A stretch of 64,000 bases of DNA from Oscillospiraceae bacterium (GTDB taxonomy: Bacteria; Bacillota; Clostridia; Oscillospirales; Ruminococcaceae). Position 1 is the stretch's first letter; each line of letters starts with the position of its first letter. Location: positions 62,001 to 126,000 of the forward strand of contig JAGAKZ010000011.1 in NCBI GenBank assembly GCA_017848115.1. Direction: 5' to 3'. Under the pieces are notes generated by a model. It was not told the DNA's origin. It made no database searches and saw only the letters and a list, made by a program, of their open reading frames with translations. A program made the position numbers and the translations under genes. Of the stretch, positions 27,061-36,700 are shown piece after piece.

Positions 27061-28164
27061 ATGAAATTATCATCAAAATTCAGAAAAGCCATATGCGCTG
27101 TTGTTTGTTCTGCTTTCGTTATGTCGGTAATGACATATACACCTGAATTTTTTCAGGTATCCGACGTATACGCTGACGAAAATATAGCACATGACCCAAG
27201 CCGTAATGTACAGGAAGAAGGTGTAGGAAATCCTTTTAACTATGGCGAAAGAAATACTCCTGCAAATGCTTCTGTCGAAGAAATACGCGCCATAAACCAC
27301 GCAATGTCTGTACAGGAAGTAAAATACAGCCTCTTTAAAGAAATCGATGAACACTGGGACCTCATTCGTGTACGTTTCGGACAGGAAAATCGTGAAATGG
27401 TATATGCACTTTTTCTTGGAATGGCTTCACGTGAATCCACACTTGGAGGAAATGGTGACGGTTCAGACCTTGAAACTGCTTTTTCACAAGGCTTTGGTGT
27501 AAGTTCAGCTCATGCATACGGACCACTTCAGACTGCTGTTACTGCTTTTGCTGATTGCGATCCAACTTTCATGAAAGAAGACGACGTTCCTGAAATGTTC
27601 CAGTATTCATTTACCCCCGAAAACTTTTATGACTGTATCATATCAAATCATATGGGTATAAGAAAAACTATACATTTCATAAGATCTGCTATCGTTGACT
27701 ACCAGCTTGAAGGTTATCAGATTGTACGTGCAGCACTCAAAGCGTTCAATACAGGCTGGGCAAACTACACCGGAGAAAACGATGGTTATTACAAAAACTA
27801 CCCTGATGAAATAATCGCTCTTGCACGCTGGTACTACGATGAAGGACACCTTTACGACAACGAATTTACATGGACAAACAGCCCGGCTGCCGATATATAT
27901 CGTCAGGGAAATCCATGGGACTGGTGGGGTGACGGAATACCGAGCCTTGAAGAAATATCATCACAACCACCTGCCCCCGAAAATCTCATCGGTGACATTG
28001 ATGAAAACGGCATAATCAACGCAACAGATGCTGTAAAACTCATATCTTTTATGACATGCAAGTCAACACTTACAGACTCACAACTTAAAAATGCTGACAT
28101 CAACAGCGACTCATCCGTAAATATAGCAGACATGATACTCTTAAAACAGATGCTTATCTCATAA
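27061..28164 (+). CDS. Secreted lysozyme-like (transglycosylase-like) protein with C-terminal dockerin
   Basis: The 367-residue protein has a signal peptide (1 to about 39, ending near VYADE). A globular domain (about 70-285) follows with ASRESTLGG, a candidate catalytic Glu in the E-S motif of lysozyme-like folds, then YGPLQ and a later NTGWANYTGENDGYY resembling the substrate-groove segments of soluble lytic enzymes. A complete type I dockerin lies at about 310-366 (GDIDENGIINATDAVKLI and ADINSDSSVNIADMILLKQM). It may cut peptidoglycan or a chitin-like polymer from a cellulosome-type scaffold. The catalytic assignment is inference from motif order; dockerin and export are clear. Confidence 0.75.
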   Translation: MKLSSKFRKAICAVVCSAFVMSVMTYTPEFFQVSDVYADENIAHDPSRNVQEEGVGNPFNYGERNTPANASVEEIRAINHAMSVQEVKYSLFKEIDEHWDLIRVRFGQENREMVYALFLGMASRESTLGGNGDGSDLETAFSQGFGVSSAHAYGPLQTAVTAFADCDPTFMKEDDVPEMFQYSFTPENFYDCIISNHMGIRKTIHFIRSAIVDYQLEGYQIVRAALKAFNTGWANYTGENDGYYKNYPDEIIALARWYYDEGHLYDNEFTWTNSPAADIYRQGNPWDWWGDGIPSLEEISSQPPAPENLIGDIDENGIINATDAVKLISFMTCKSTLTDSQLKNADINSDSSVNIADMILLKQMLIS

Positions 28165-28174
28165 TTAAATATAA

Positions 28175-28232
28175 AAAGCCATATACAACAAAATCGGATA
28201 ACCGTTTAAGTTTGTATATGGCTTTGTTTTTT
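28175..28232 (+). terminator. Bidirectional terminator between converging dockerin genes
   Basis: AAAGCCATATACAA pairs with TTGTATATGGCTTT around a loop of about 20 bases containing its own CGG/CCG, followed by a T run. Confidence 0.85.
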
Positions 28233-30189
28233 ATTCTATTCCCATAAGTATCTTTTTAAGTGCAATAAGATCTTTTATATTAAAGTATGTATCTCCGTCA
28301 ACATCAAAATATCCGGGTACTTCTGTTACTTCACTTTCAACCATAGTGGACTTCATCACAATAAAATCCGCTATATTGACAACACCGTCAAGATTTATAT
28401 CTCCTTTTTCATATACAACTTCTTCTTTTATTTTTACGTCCTGCGCATAATAAGCGCCTATTTCGACAGAGTTTAATGTTTTGAAAGTAAGTACATCACC
28501 TGCCTGAGCTTCTTTTGGAATACCATTTAAAATAAATACAGAAGTTTCTTCGTCAAGCCCTATAAGAGCACCTTCGTCAGTAAGTCTTGCAAGCAGAACA
28601 CCTGTTTTTTCTTCTGAAACCTTGCTCTTATCAGGTTCGGTCGGATCCTCTGTTACAGTGGCATTATACAGCGTTATTGCAGGTATCTCGGCTACACTCT
28701 GGTCAGGTTTCTTAAAATGCAGTGAACATGTTCCCTGTCCTGCAGGAACATTAAGACCTGCTACAAAGAAATATCCGACATTATTCATTGGTATAACAGA
28801 AGGCTCATTTGAAAAACCAAGGAAAAGTGTACAGTCAATTTCACTGTTATAACCCAATGAAATTCCTTTTGCAAAAATAGTATCTGTAAGTTCCTTTACT
28901 CTGTAAACGTTCATGTTTTCAGAAGAAACTCCTTCAACAGGAACAAAAGCAACAGTCTCTCCACGCTCGTACCCTTTGGTATCGTCACACAAAATAAACA
29001 ATCTTTCTTTATCTGTACTTACTTCCATGCAAGTATCACTATATGTTGCCATAACAGTCGCAAAAACATAACCTGTTTTATCAAACTTTTTAAACTCTTC
29101 TGCTTTGTATATTGTTTCTGCTTCATAGTCTGAGTTTTTCTTTATCGGCGGTGCATAACAGTGAAATTCTGTAGTATTATTTTCACCAAGCATTATTCCG
29201 ACTATATCTCCGCAATTTGATGCAAACTCAGGCATATAGTAAACTTTTACCTCTCCATAAGGCTGATATTCTTCGGGTCTGCAAAGCTGATAATACATTC
29301 CTTCGCCCAGAGAAAGTGCAACTATATCATAATAATCATATGCATCAACAGGCGCAGGCGGATCCTCTTCATCAAGCTCAGTACCAAGATTTTCAATATA
29401 CTCTGACGCATATGACCCCTTTACAGTATATGCCACAAAATCATAGTACTGATTTGGTCTGTTTTCAGGGTCGCCAACTCCGCAAAACATAAAAGCTTTT
29501 TCACCTATAAATGAAACTGACGAAGGAAGTGTGATTTCTTTAAGTCCTGTACAATAATAAAATGCACGTTCATTTATAGTCTTTACCTTATTTTTAAGAA
29601 CAACAGAAGAAAGCGAAGTACAGTCTGTAAATGCCTGCTGTCCGATAATAGTTACATTTTCACCAAAATCAACTTCTTTTAATGCACTGCAATAACTGAA
29701 CGCTATTGATGGAATAGTGTCAATTCCTGAACCTATAACCGCCTTTTCCAGAGATGAACAAAGTGAAAAACACTGATTTCCAAGTGAAGTTACCGAATCG
29801 GGAATAACTATCTCTTTAAGAGATTTGTTATCCATAAAAGCACCTTTTCCGATTTCTTTGACTGTATCAGGTATAGAAACTTTCTCAAGATCCTGCATAT
29901 GTGCAAATGCAAAATTTCCTATAAGAGTAATTCCGCTCTCTATCACTACAGATGTTATACCATCTCTGTCCCATGGTGTTGTTGACATATCTGTATACAT
30001 CGGACCTTCGCCCGAAACTGTGAGTACACCGTCTGAAATATTGTATTTCACCTTTGGACCACATTCGCCTGACAATTCAGCTGCTGCATAAATTGTGTCA
30101 ACAGAATCTGTATAACAATATGAAACAGCAGATAATGATACAGAAGCACAAAGACATAACGACAATAACACATTTGAAATTTTTATCAT
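28231..30189 (-). CDS. Secreted BspA-like leucine-rich repeat protein with C-terminal dockerin
   Basis: The 652-residue protein has a signal peptide (1 to about 33), an N-terminal beta segment (SGECGPKVKYNISDGVLTV), and about six BspA-type LRR_5 repeats (about 75-235, for example IPDTVKEIGKGAFMDNKSLK). A beta-rich region of unknown fold (about 270-530) follows, then a double dockerin (about 590-650: GDINLDGVVNIADFIVMK and FDVDGDTYFNIKDLIALKK). GGGGG is spaced for the ATG at 30189, not the one at 30198. No catalytic motif is seen; adhesion to a polysaccharide or scaffold is likely. The giant protein at 33751 carries the same LRR plus dockerin combination. Confidence 0.85.
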   Translation of the reverse strand: MIKISNVLLSLCLCASVSLSAVSYCYTDSVDTIYAAAELSGECGPKVKYNISDGVLTVSGEGPMYTDMSTTPWDRDGITSVVIESGITLIGNFAFAHMQDLEKVSIPDTVKEIGKGAFMDNKSLKEIVIPDSVTSLGNQCFSLCSSLEKAVIGSGIDTIPSIAFSYCSALKEVDFGENVTIIGQQAFTDCTSLSSVVLKNKVKTINERAFYYCTGLKEITLPSSVSFIGEKAFMFCGVGDPENRPNQYYDFVAYTVKGSYASEYIENLGTELDEEDPPAPVDAYDYYDIVALSLGEGMYYQLCRPEEYQPYGEVKVYYMPEFASNCGDIVGIMLGENNTTEFHCYAPPIKKNSDYEAETIYKAEEFKKFDKTGYVFATVMATYSDTCMEVSTDKERLFILCDDTKGYERGETVAFVPVEGVSSENMNVYRVKELTDTIFAKGISLGYNSEIDCTLFLGFSNEPSVIPMNNVGYFFVAGLNVPAGQGTCSLHFKKPDQSVAEIPAITLYNATVTEDPTEPDKSKVSEEKTGVLLARLTDEGALIGLDEETSVFILNGIPKEAQAGDVLTFKTLNSVEIGAYYAQDVKIKEEVVYEKGDINLDGVVNIADFIVMKSTMVESEVTEVPGYFDVDGDTYFNIKDLIALKKILMGIE

Positions 30190-30234
30190 ATTAATCATCC
30201 CCCGTTTATTTTACAACTTTCAAGCTTTAACTTA

Positions 30235-30263
30235 ATTATACCACCATAATATGCATAATTCAA
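30235..30263 (-). promoter_or_regulatory. Promoter of the LRR-dockerin gene
   Basis: TTGAAT (30258-30263), 17 bases ending TGG, TATAAT (30235-30240) on the minus strand, with an extended -10. Confidence 0.7.
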
Positions 30264-30337
30264 TCAGCTTTTTTTACATATATTTTTGCAGATATACAGC
30301 TATGCAACACCTATAAATCTATTATTGTATTTTTCAA

Positions 30338-30376
30338 ACAAAAAAGATGTCCTGCTTTTTAACACAGAAACATCTT
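30338..30376 (-). terminator. Terminator of the SGNH hydrolase gene
   Basis: On the minus strand AAGATGT pairs with ACATCTT and is followed by TTTTTGTTTG. The stem is short (7 pairs), but position and T run fit. Confidence 0.55.
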
Positions 30377-30392
30377 CGTCTTATATTTATTT

Positions 30393-31439
30393 TTAGCTCA
30401 AACCTACGCCAATAAGATTTATAAAACTTTTTCCATCCTTATTTTTCATAAGAACTTTCACATCATGAAAAGCTTCATTTTCATCTTTATAAACAAGTCT
30501 GCTGGTTATATCGTCACGCCCGACTGACGAATAACCGGATATATTTTCAACATAGTTATTATCTATATATATATGCATCTCTCCGCAGTTTATATTATTG
30601 GTTGATTCAAACATAAGAAAAATTGACTTAAATCTTGCAGTGAATGAAACAACTGACTGTGATTCACCTGTAGATGATATGCGTTCGCTGAAAATCTCAT
30701 CTTTGGTAAAGTAACGAAATCCGGAAAAATTCATATCGCGAAAAGCTGAAAAATTTACAAACGTATACTCCTGATAACGATCTCCAAAATACGGTGTTGG
30801 CATTTCTTTTAACTCTTTATCAAATTTTTCCTTCCATATACTGTCCCACATCTTATTTATACAGGACGCTATAAACTCATGACCATATTCTGTAGGATGT
30901 CCGCTGTCAAATGAATACTCATTCCATTTGACATTTCCGCTTTCAATCTCTGTTTTCAGAATCTCACATATATCAATCACAGGCAAACCATAGTGTTCAC
31001 CAAGAGTCTTCATATACTCTCCGGAAGAAGAAAAATCTTCGTTTGCAAGGAGGACAAGTACTATAGCCGGTTTGTTTTCCATGTTATAAATCTTCCTTAC
31101 AAGTGATTCAAAAGCCAGTATGCTCTCATCATCATTGCCGTTATTAAGTGCATACTCAATAAATACAACATCTGCTGGTTCTTCCTTTATGTATTTATCA
31201 GATATTGCAAGCCCCGTAAATGCATCTGCTCCTGAAACCGCATAGTTTGAAAATGTACATCTGTTATTTTTGGTTTTCCTGCAAAAATAGTCGAAAGATA
31301 TCTTTGCAAAATTATTTTCAATATTTCCTTTTTCCAAAATATACCCCGCTGTTGCCGAACCACCAAGATATACTATTTCGACATTTCCCCCGTCAATAGC
31401 TTTTTTTGCTGTTTTTTTCAATCTGTAGTTATTTCTCAT
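30393..31439 (-). CDS. SGNH/GDSL-type hydrolase
   Basis: The 348-residue protein shows SGNH blocks: I in VYLGGSATAGYI (nucleophile Ser), III as EYALNNGND, and V in DSGHPTEYGHEF (Asp-x-x-His). About 120 C-terminal residues form a beta-rich accessory region. Family members are esterases that often deacetylate polysaccharides. No signal peptide is visible, so a cytoplasmic role or non-classical location should be considered. GGAGG is spaced for ATG 31439; an in-frame TTG at 31448 is too close. It follows the sigma factor gene on the same strand but has its own promoter. Confidence 0.82.
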   Translation of the reverse strand: MRNNYRLKKTAKKAIDGGNVEIVYLGGSATAGYILEKGNIENNFAKISFDYFCRKTKNNRCTFSNYAVSGADAFTGLAISDKYIKEEPADVVFIEYALNNGNDDESILAFESLVRKIYNMENKPAIVLVLLANEDFSSSGEYMKTLGEHYGLPVIDICEILKTEIESGNVKWNEYSFDSGHPTEYGHEFIASCINKMWDSIWKEKFDKELKEMPTPYFGDRYQEYTFVNFSAFRDMNFSGFRYFTKDEIFSERISSTGESQSVVSFTARFKSIFLMFESTNNINCGEMHIYIDNNYVENISGYSSVGRDDITSRLVYKDENEAFHDVKVLMKNKDGKSFINLIGVGLS

Positions 31440-31501
31440 CGAGAACAATCCTCCGGATTCCCTTCTAAAATTTAAGTGTTACAATTACTTCACACAGATT
31501 T

Positions 31502-31530
31502 ATTATACCATAAAATGCGAATTAAAACAA
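31502..31530 (-). promoter_or_regulatory. Promoter of the SGNH hydrolase gene
   Basis: TTGTTT (31525-31530), 17 bases ending ATGG, TATAAT (31502-31507) on the minus strand. The -35 hexamer equals that of the giant LRR gene promoter at 37570-37575. Confidence 0.6.
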
Positions 31531-31637
31531 AGGTTTTTTTTATTTTTCTCAAATTTTTTTTACACATTGAAACCGGAGTATGTAAAATACACTTTCAAAA
31601 CATAATATATATTATTTTATCTCAGTTCTTTTATCAT

Positions 31638-32195
31638 TCAATAGAGTCCACGTGCTGTTATAAATTTTTTGAGATCAGCTCTGATTCTGCTCAACATAGT
31701 TTTTAATGAGCCTTCGGAAATATTATTTTTAGCGGCTATCTCCTTTATAGGAGTAAGATACCAGTATCTTTGAACAAAATATATTCTTTTGTTTTTATCC
31801 AACCCCTCAAGGAACTCATTTATAGCTGCTATAGTTTCCTGTCTTTCAACTTTGCTTTGAGCATCGTCAGACGAAGCAAAACATTCTGTAAGCTCATCTA
31901 TGGAAACTTCCATCTGACCATTGCTTCTCTTTGATGCAGTCTTTTTTTCATACATATTAATTGCCTTGTTTCTTGTTATTTTTGCAATAAACGACTTAAG
32001 TATAGTCGGAATCGTAGGCGGAATAGTTTTCCACAAGCTGAAATATGTATCATTTACACACTCTTCAGTTTCCTCTCTGTCATTTAATACATTCCTCGCA
32101 ATAGTACGGCAGTAACTGCCGTACTTTATATCAGTTTCTGATATAGCTCTCTCAGAACGTGATATGTATAATCCTATTATATCTTTATCTTCCAT
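31638..32195 (-). CDS. ECF-type RNA polymerase sigma factor
   Basis: The 185-residue protein has sigma region 2 (NDREETEECVNDTYFSLWKT, with the typical N-D-T-Y-x-x-x-W stretch) and region 4 (TPIKEIAAKNNISEGSLKTMLSRIR in part, a helix-turn-helix). GAGGG is spaced for ATG 32195; a GTG at 32207 has no site. It overlaps the end of the upstream anti-sigma-like gene by 11 bases, so the two are translationally coupled. Here the sigma gene comes second, the reverse of many ECF/anti-sigma operons. The target promoter cannot be deduced with confidence. Confidence 0.88.
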   Translation of the reverse strand: MEDKDIIGLYISRSERAISETDIKYGSYCRTIARNVLNDREETEECVNDTYFSLWKTIPPTIPTILKSFIAKITRNKAINMYEKKTASKRSNGQMEVSIDELTECFASSDDAQSKVERQETIAAINEFLEGLDKNKRIYFVQRYWYLTPIKEIAAKNNISEGSLKTMLSRIRADLKKFITARGLY

Positions 32196-33540
32196 CAGTA
32201 CCCTCACTGCTGATTATATCGGTATTTGTCAAACTATCCACTGATGTAATTTCATCTTCTGTGAAAATGGATTCAGAAACAACATTAGTTTCAGTAATTT
32301 CTTCACTTATTGTTGTTATAGTTGTGACTTCTGTTGTATTTGTAGCAGTTGTGATAATTTCCGGAATTTTTATAAAGGATAATTTCTCTTCAAACACACT
32401 GTATCTGCTGTCGATTACATCACTCATATCACGATACTCAGACGTAATAAGACTATCTCGTATACTGCAATCTTCAGAACCCTCAAAATACATAAGCGTT
32501 GAATAATCATGATAATACTTATTTTTATTGTCATGCAATATATAATGAATAGTAAAGTTATCAGGATAGTCTGTGATGCTGTTTATTTCACAGCCATAAT
32601 TATCAAATACAGCCTCATTAAGTTTTGCGACAACATCAGTACCACTGTAAAACAGTTCTGAAATATTATTTATTCTCTTTTTCTCTATCAGATCATAATT
32701 TAAGGTAGCAACTATATCAAAACAACGTTCATTTTTAGTATACGACGGCAAACCACTACTTGTCGGATTTTTCATTCCATCACTGTCAATGTATCCAAGT
32801 ACAATAGAAAGATAACCGTTTTCACATATAAGTTCTATTGCCATACCATTGGCAAGTCCCATTTCGTCAGGATTGGCAATAGAATTTGTTATTGTTCCAT
32901 TCCAGCCATCTTGATATATAGTTCCATATTTTTCGAGTTCATAAACAGGATCATGCCACTTTGATATTTCGTCCATTGCAGACTTTATATCACTATTTAT
33001 CTGCTCCTGGAAAGTTTTATCGCTTAAAAACTTGATCTTATAATAGGAGTTTTCTACTGTATAATAATCATATCCGCTGTTATCTATTTTTAGATATGAA
33101 TATTCAGGAGACGGACTATAATCTTCTGATTTTTTTAAACCTGTCCCGCTTATTGAGCCTATAGGTCTGCTGTTTATAACATATCGAGGTTTATCAGTAA
33201 CCGCAGGAGTAGTTTCTGCAGTAGTTTCTGAATTTATACCTGATACATTCTCCTCGGATATATCATATATGATTGTTGAAGAAGTAATAGTTGTATCGGA
33301 TGTTGAAGTATACGATGATGTTGTACTTTCTTTATCTTTCGACGGAATAAAATCAGGACTCTTATCTATTCTTAAAATCAAGGCAACTGCAGCGACACTG
33401 GCAGCAATACCGGCAAAGTATGTCCATGATATATTCCTTTTTTGTTGCTGTACAATCTGACAATCCGCTTCATCAATAAACTTATCATCAATCTCTCCGA
33501 TATCTTTGAGTAACTGACGTGCCTTATCATTTTTATCCAT
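32185..33540 (-). CDS. Membrane anti-sigma-like protein with RsiV-like (DUF3298-like) ectodomain
   Basis: From ATG 33540 the product has 451 residues: a short cytoplasmic part (about 1-36, LLKDIGEIDDKFIDEAD, typical of anti-sigma-like partners beside clostridial ECF genes), one membrane helix (about 38-57), a Ser/Thr-rich linker, and an ectodomain (about 150-385) containing TLNYDLIEKKRINNISELF, which resembles the core of DUF3298/RsiV. A Thr- and acid-rich tail follows. The same domain ends the giant protein encoded next door. RsiV binds lysozyme in Bacillus and is cleaved to free its sigma factor; the ligand here is unknown. The alternative start at 33558 has no better ribosome site. Confidence 0.75.
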   Translation of the reverse strand: MDKNDKARQLLKDIGEIDDKFIDEADCQIVQQQKRNISWTYFAGIAASVAAVALILRIDKSPDFIPSKDKESTTSSYTSTSDTTITSSTIIYDISEENVSGINSETTAETTPAVTDKPRYVINSRPIGSISGTGLKKSEDYSPSPEYSYLKIDNSGYDYYTVENSYYKIKFLSDKTFQEQINSDIKSAMDEISKWHDPVYELEKYGTIYQDGWNGTITNSIANPDEMGLANGMAIELICENGYLSIVLGYIDSDGMKNPTSSGLPSYTKNERCFDIVATLNYDLIEKKRINNISELFYSGTDVVAKLNEAVFDNYGCEINSITDYPDNFTIHYILHDNKNKYYHDYSTLMYFEGSEDCSIRDSLITSEYRDMSDVIDSRYSVFEEKLSFIKIPEIITTATNTTEVTTITTISEEITETNVVSESIFTEDEITSVDSLTNTDIISSEGTDGR

Positions 33541-33658
33541 ATTACACCATCTTTTCATTAAGCGCTAACTTCACAACCACATTTTCAAATACAAATTACG
33601 ACTATATAACAGATATTGCATATTTCCTTATATTCGGATAATTCACACAACTGTATTC

Positions 33659-33687
33659 ATTATATCACATAATTTTTTTAATATCAA
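33659..33687 (-). promoter_or_regulatory. Promoter of the anti-sigma/sigma operon
   Basis: TTGATA (33682-33687), 17 bases, TATAAT (33659-33664) on the minus strand. This is a housekeeping-type promoter; a second ECF-type promoter may exist but I cannot define it. Confidence 0.65.
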
Positions 33688-33727
33688 TATCAGAAACAGC
33701 AGATTTTCAAAGTAACTGTTTCTGATA
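33688..33727 (-). terminator. Hairpin between the giant gene and the sigma operon
   Basis: TATCAGAAACAG (33688-33699) and CTGTTTCTGATA (33716-33727) are perfect inverted 12-mers. The T tract on the minus side is weak, so it could be an attenuator or a leaky terminator. Confidence 0.5.
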
Positions 33728-33750
33728 CAAAGTTCGTATAGAAGTTTAGC

Positions 33751-36700
33751 TTATAATAATTTTTTTATATATTTACGATTTAATTTATCAGGAAAAATAA
33801 CTCTTTCAACCATACCTTTATTTGTATATATCTTCACTATATTTGTACCTAGATTTATATCTTCAAGATAATTTTCCCCTTCGTCATATCCTTTAAAATC
33901 ATCTCCGAGAATATCTGAAATATATACTCTTTCACCCGTTTGAGGATCATACATATTATACTTTTGGCCCACACTACCTTCATGATTATTTACATATAAA
34001 ACATTAAATCTGGTATCACTCGTTTTTATTATTATTCTTTCCGGATTTTCAGGATCTTCTTGTCTTTTCATAGCATCTTCATAAATCTTATCATAGATCT
34101 TCTGATGCATTTCTATTTCTTCCACTGTATGGAACCGTGAACCTTCGATCCACTGTCTTTTCACACCATCTTTTTCTACGTTTACAATATTCCATTCAAG
34201 ATAATCACACTCTTCAATATCCTCAAGTTCAACTAGTGTACTGATATCAAAATATTCACCTGTTACCATATAATCAGGAGTGTAATAGGATGTATAGTCT
34301 ACATAATGTATGTCATCTCTATCAATAAAAATATGTGAAAGAGTGAATTTATCCACTTCTCCTGTCAGATAACCAAAACCTGTTTTTACATCAATATTAT
34401 CAGACAATTGAATACATACATTTTCATTTATTATCGGAACATAGTCTATACCCTTGTAAAACAGATCAGAAAATTTTTCTATTTTTGACCTATCAATAAG
34501 ATTATAATTAAGTATTGCCAGTTTTTCTGTGTCTTTTGCTTTATAAGATTTAGCATCATCATATATAACTACTGACATATAACCATTTATTATTTCTACA
34601 GATAATGCAGTCTGTTCAATATCATATTTTTCTTTAACGATTTTAACAGCTTTACTTATATCACTATTTATGACACTTTCAAATTCCTTATCTTTCAAGA
34701 AATCTATGCCTAAGCAATCCGTATCAGAATATGTTGAATATTTAGTTGATGGAATATAATCTTTGGCTTTTTCCTTACCCGTACCCTTTGATACATAAAC
34801 TTCTGATGCATCAGAAATATCGGTCTGTCCTGCCGGTATATAACCACCTTCAAGTACAAGCTGCTGACCCTCTTTTGAAACTGCCCATTGTGTAAATTTT
34901 ACTGTTTCTTCTGAAGCTTCATTTGTGTAGAGTATGTACATATCATTTAAAAGTGGATAACTGTTATCAGATATTGTTTCATTTGAAGGTTTTATTCCAT
35001 CAACTGATATAAATTTTACATTTTCCATATTTTCAAGCATCTTTGCCGCATTTGAGTATACTGTGTATCCTATCGCTAATGACGAATTATTATTGGCCGC
35101 AACCTTACTTGTCAACATTGATATAGTTGTAAAACATTGAGATTTTGGTACATCTGCCAAACTATAACCATTCATAAATTTTGTCATATAATTTTGGCTT
35201 AGTGAATCACTATTTCTCTGATACACAACAATTTCTTTGTTATTTCCTCCGACTTCTGACCAGTTTGTTATCTTACCGGAAAATATATCTCTTATCTGCT
35301 CCTGCGTAAGAGAATTAACGGGATTATCTTTACTTACCATAAACACAAGCCCTTCTTTTGCTACCGGAGTAAATATGAGTTCCACCCCTGCATCACTTGC
35401 TATTTTTTTCTGTTGTTCTGATATCATATCTGTAAACACAAGATCATTTTCTCCACTTAACAGAAGTTCAAAAGACTCATTTGACTTATTGTGACTTACG
35501 AAATCTGTAGCTTGTGAACATGATATTCCAAGCATATCAGCTTTAAGAACTGTTTCAAGAGGTACCGCAGAAAAATTCCCATCCATTTTAGGCATATTAG
35601 TATTATCCCACAAAGTAATATCATTCATAAGAGCAAGTTTAAGTTTGGCAACATCAAATATATCTATTTTCCCATCAGTCTTTACATCAAATCTGTACTC
35701 GGAATATTCAATACCTCTCCCATTACCTACCAGATATTTATATAAATCAAAAATATCCGCAGCTGTAACTACACCATCATTATTTATATCTCCACGTAAA
35801 CCTTCTGATTCATTATAATATTCATCTTTACAAAAATGCAAATTTATATTCTCGTACAAATCTTCTGTTCCATGAATTTTTTCCCAATCATTTTTATTTC
35901 CTGCGTAATATACATCTGTCAATGAATGAAAATATGAACTCAAATAATTGTTTTTATAAAATTCTTTCAGGCTTTCAGGCACTGTTAATTTTTCTATATA
36001 TTTTTCGTCACCAAAAGCACCATGATCTATTGATTCTACACCGTCTAAAATTGCATAAGAAGTTTCTTTTTTGGATGCCGGATATTTTATAAGCTTCGTT
36101 TTTTCTTTATTGAACAACACACCATCAACACTTGCATAATTTGAATTTGTAGGTGAAACATATATTGATTCAAGAGATTCACAATTTATATCTTCGATTT
36201 TTGTAATATTTTCTGAAATATCAAGAGTTTTAAGTGAACTGCAATTGTCAAAAACGCCTTTCTCCAGAACATCAATATATCTCGGTAAAATCAGTTCTTT
36301 CAGATATTTATTGCCCACTTTATTAATAGTACGAACTCTATCCGGAACATAATATCTCTCAATATTAGCTTCTGGCGGATAATATATAAGTTTAGTTACA
36401 CCTTTATTGAACAACACACTGCCAATATTTTCGTATTCCATATTTTCTTTATCTACAGTTACTGAAGATAAAAAACTACCATCAAATGCATCGTCATCAA
36501 TTTCTACCGTTTGTGCAGGAATGCTGACTTCCTTTATTTTTTTACATCCAAAAATAACTTTACTTCCTATTTGCTTAACATTATCATGCAGATTCAGTTC
36601 CTCCAGCGAACTACAACCTCTGAAAAGATCGTTTGAAATAGACGTTACTTTATCAGGAATAAAGATATTCTTCAGAGAACTGCACCCTTCAAATGCAGCA

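Noticed and set aside
33559-33687. ECF-type autoregulated promoter before the anti-sigma gene
   Set aside because: Only a housekeeping-type promoter is clear; several loosely ECF-like hexamers exist but none with convincing spacing.
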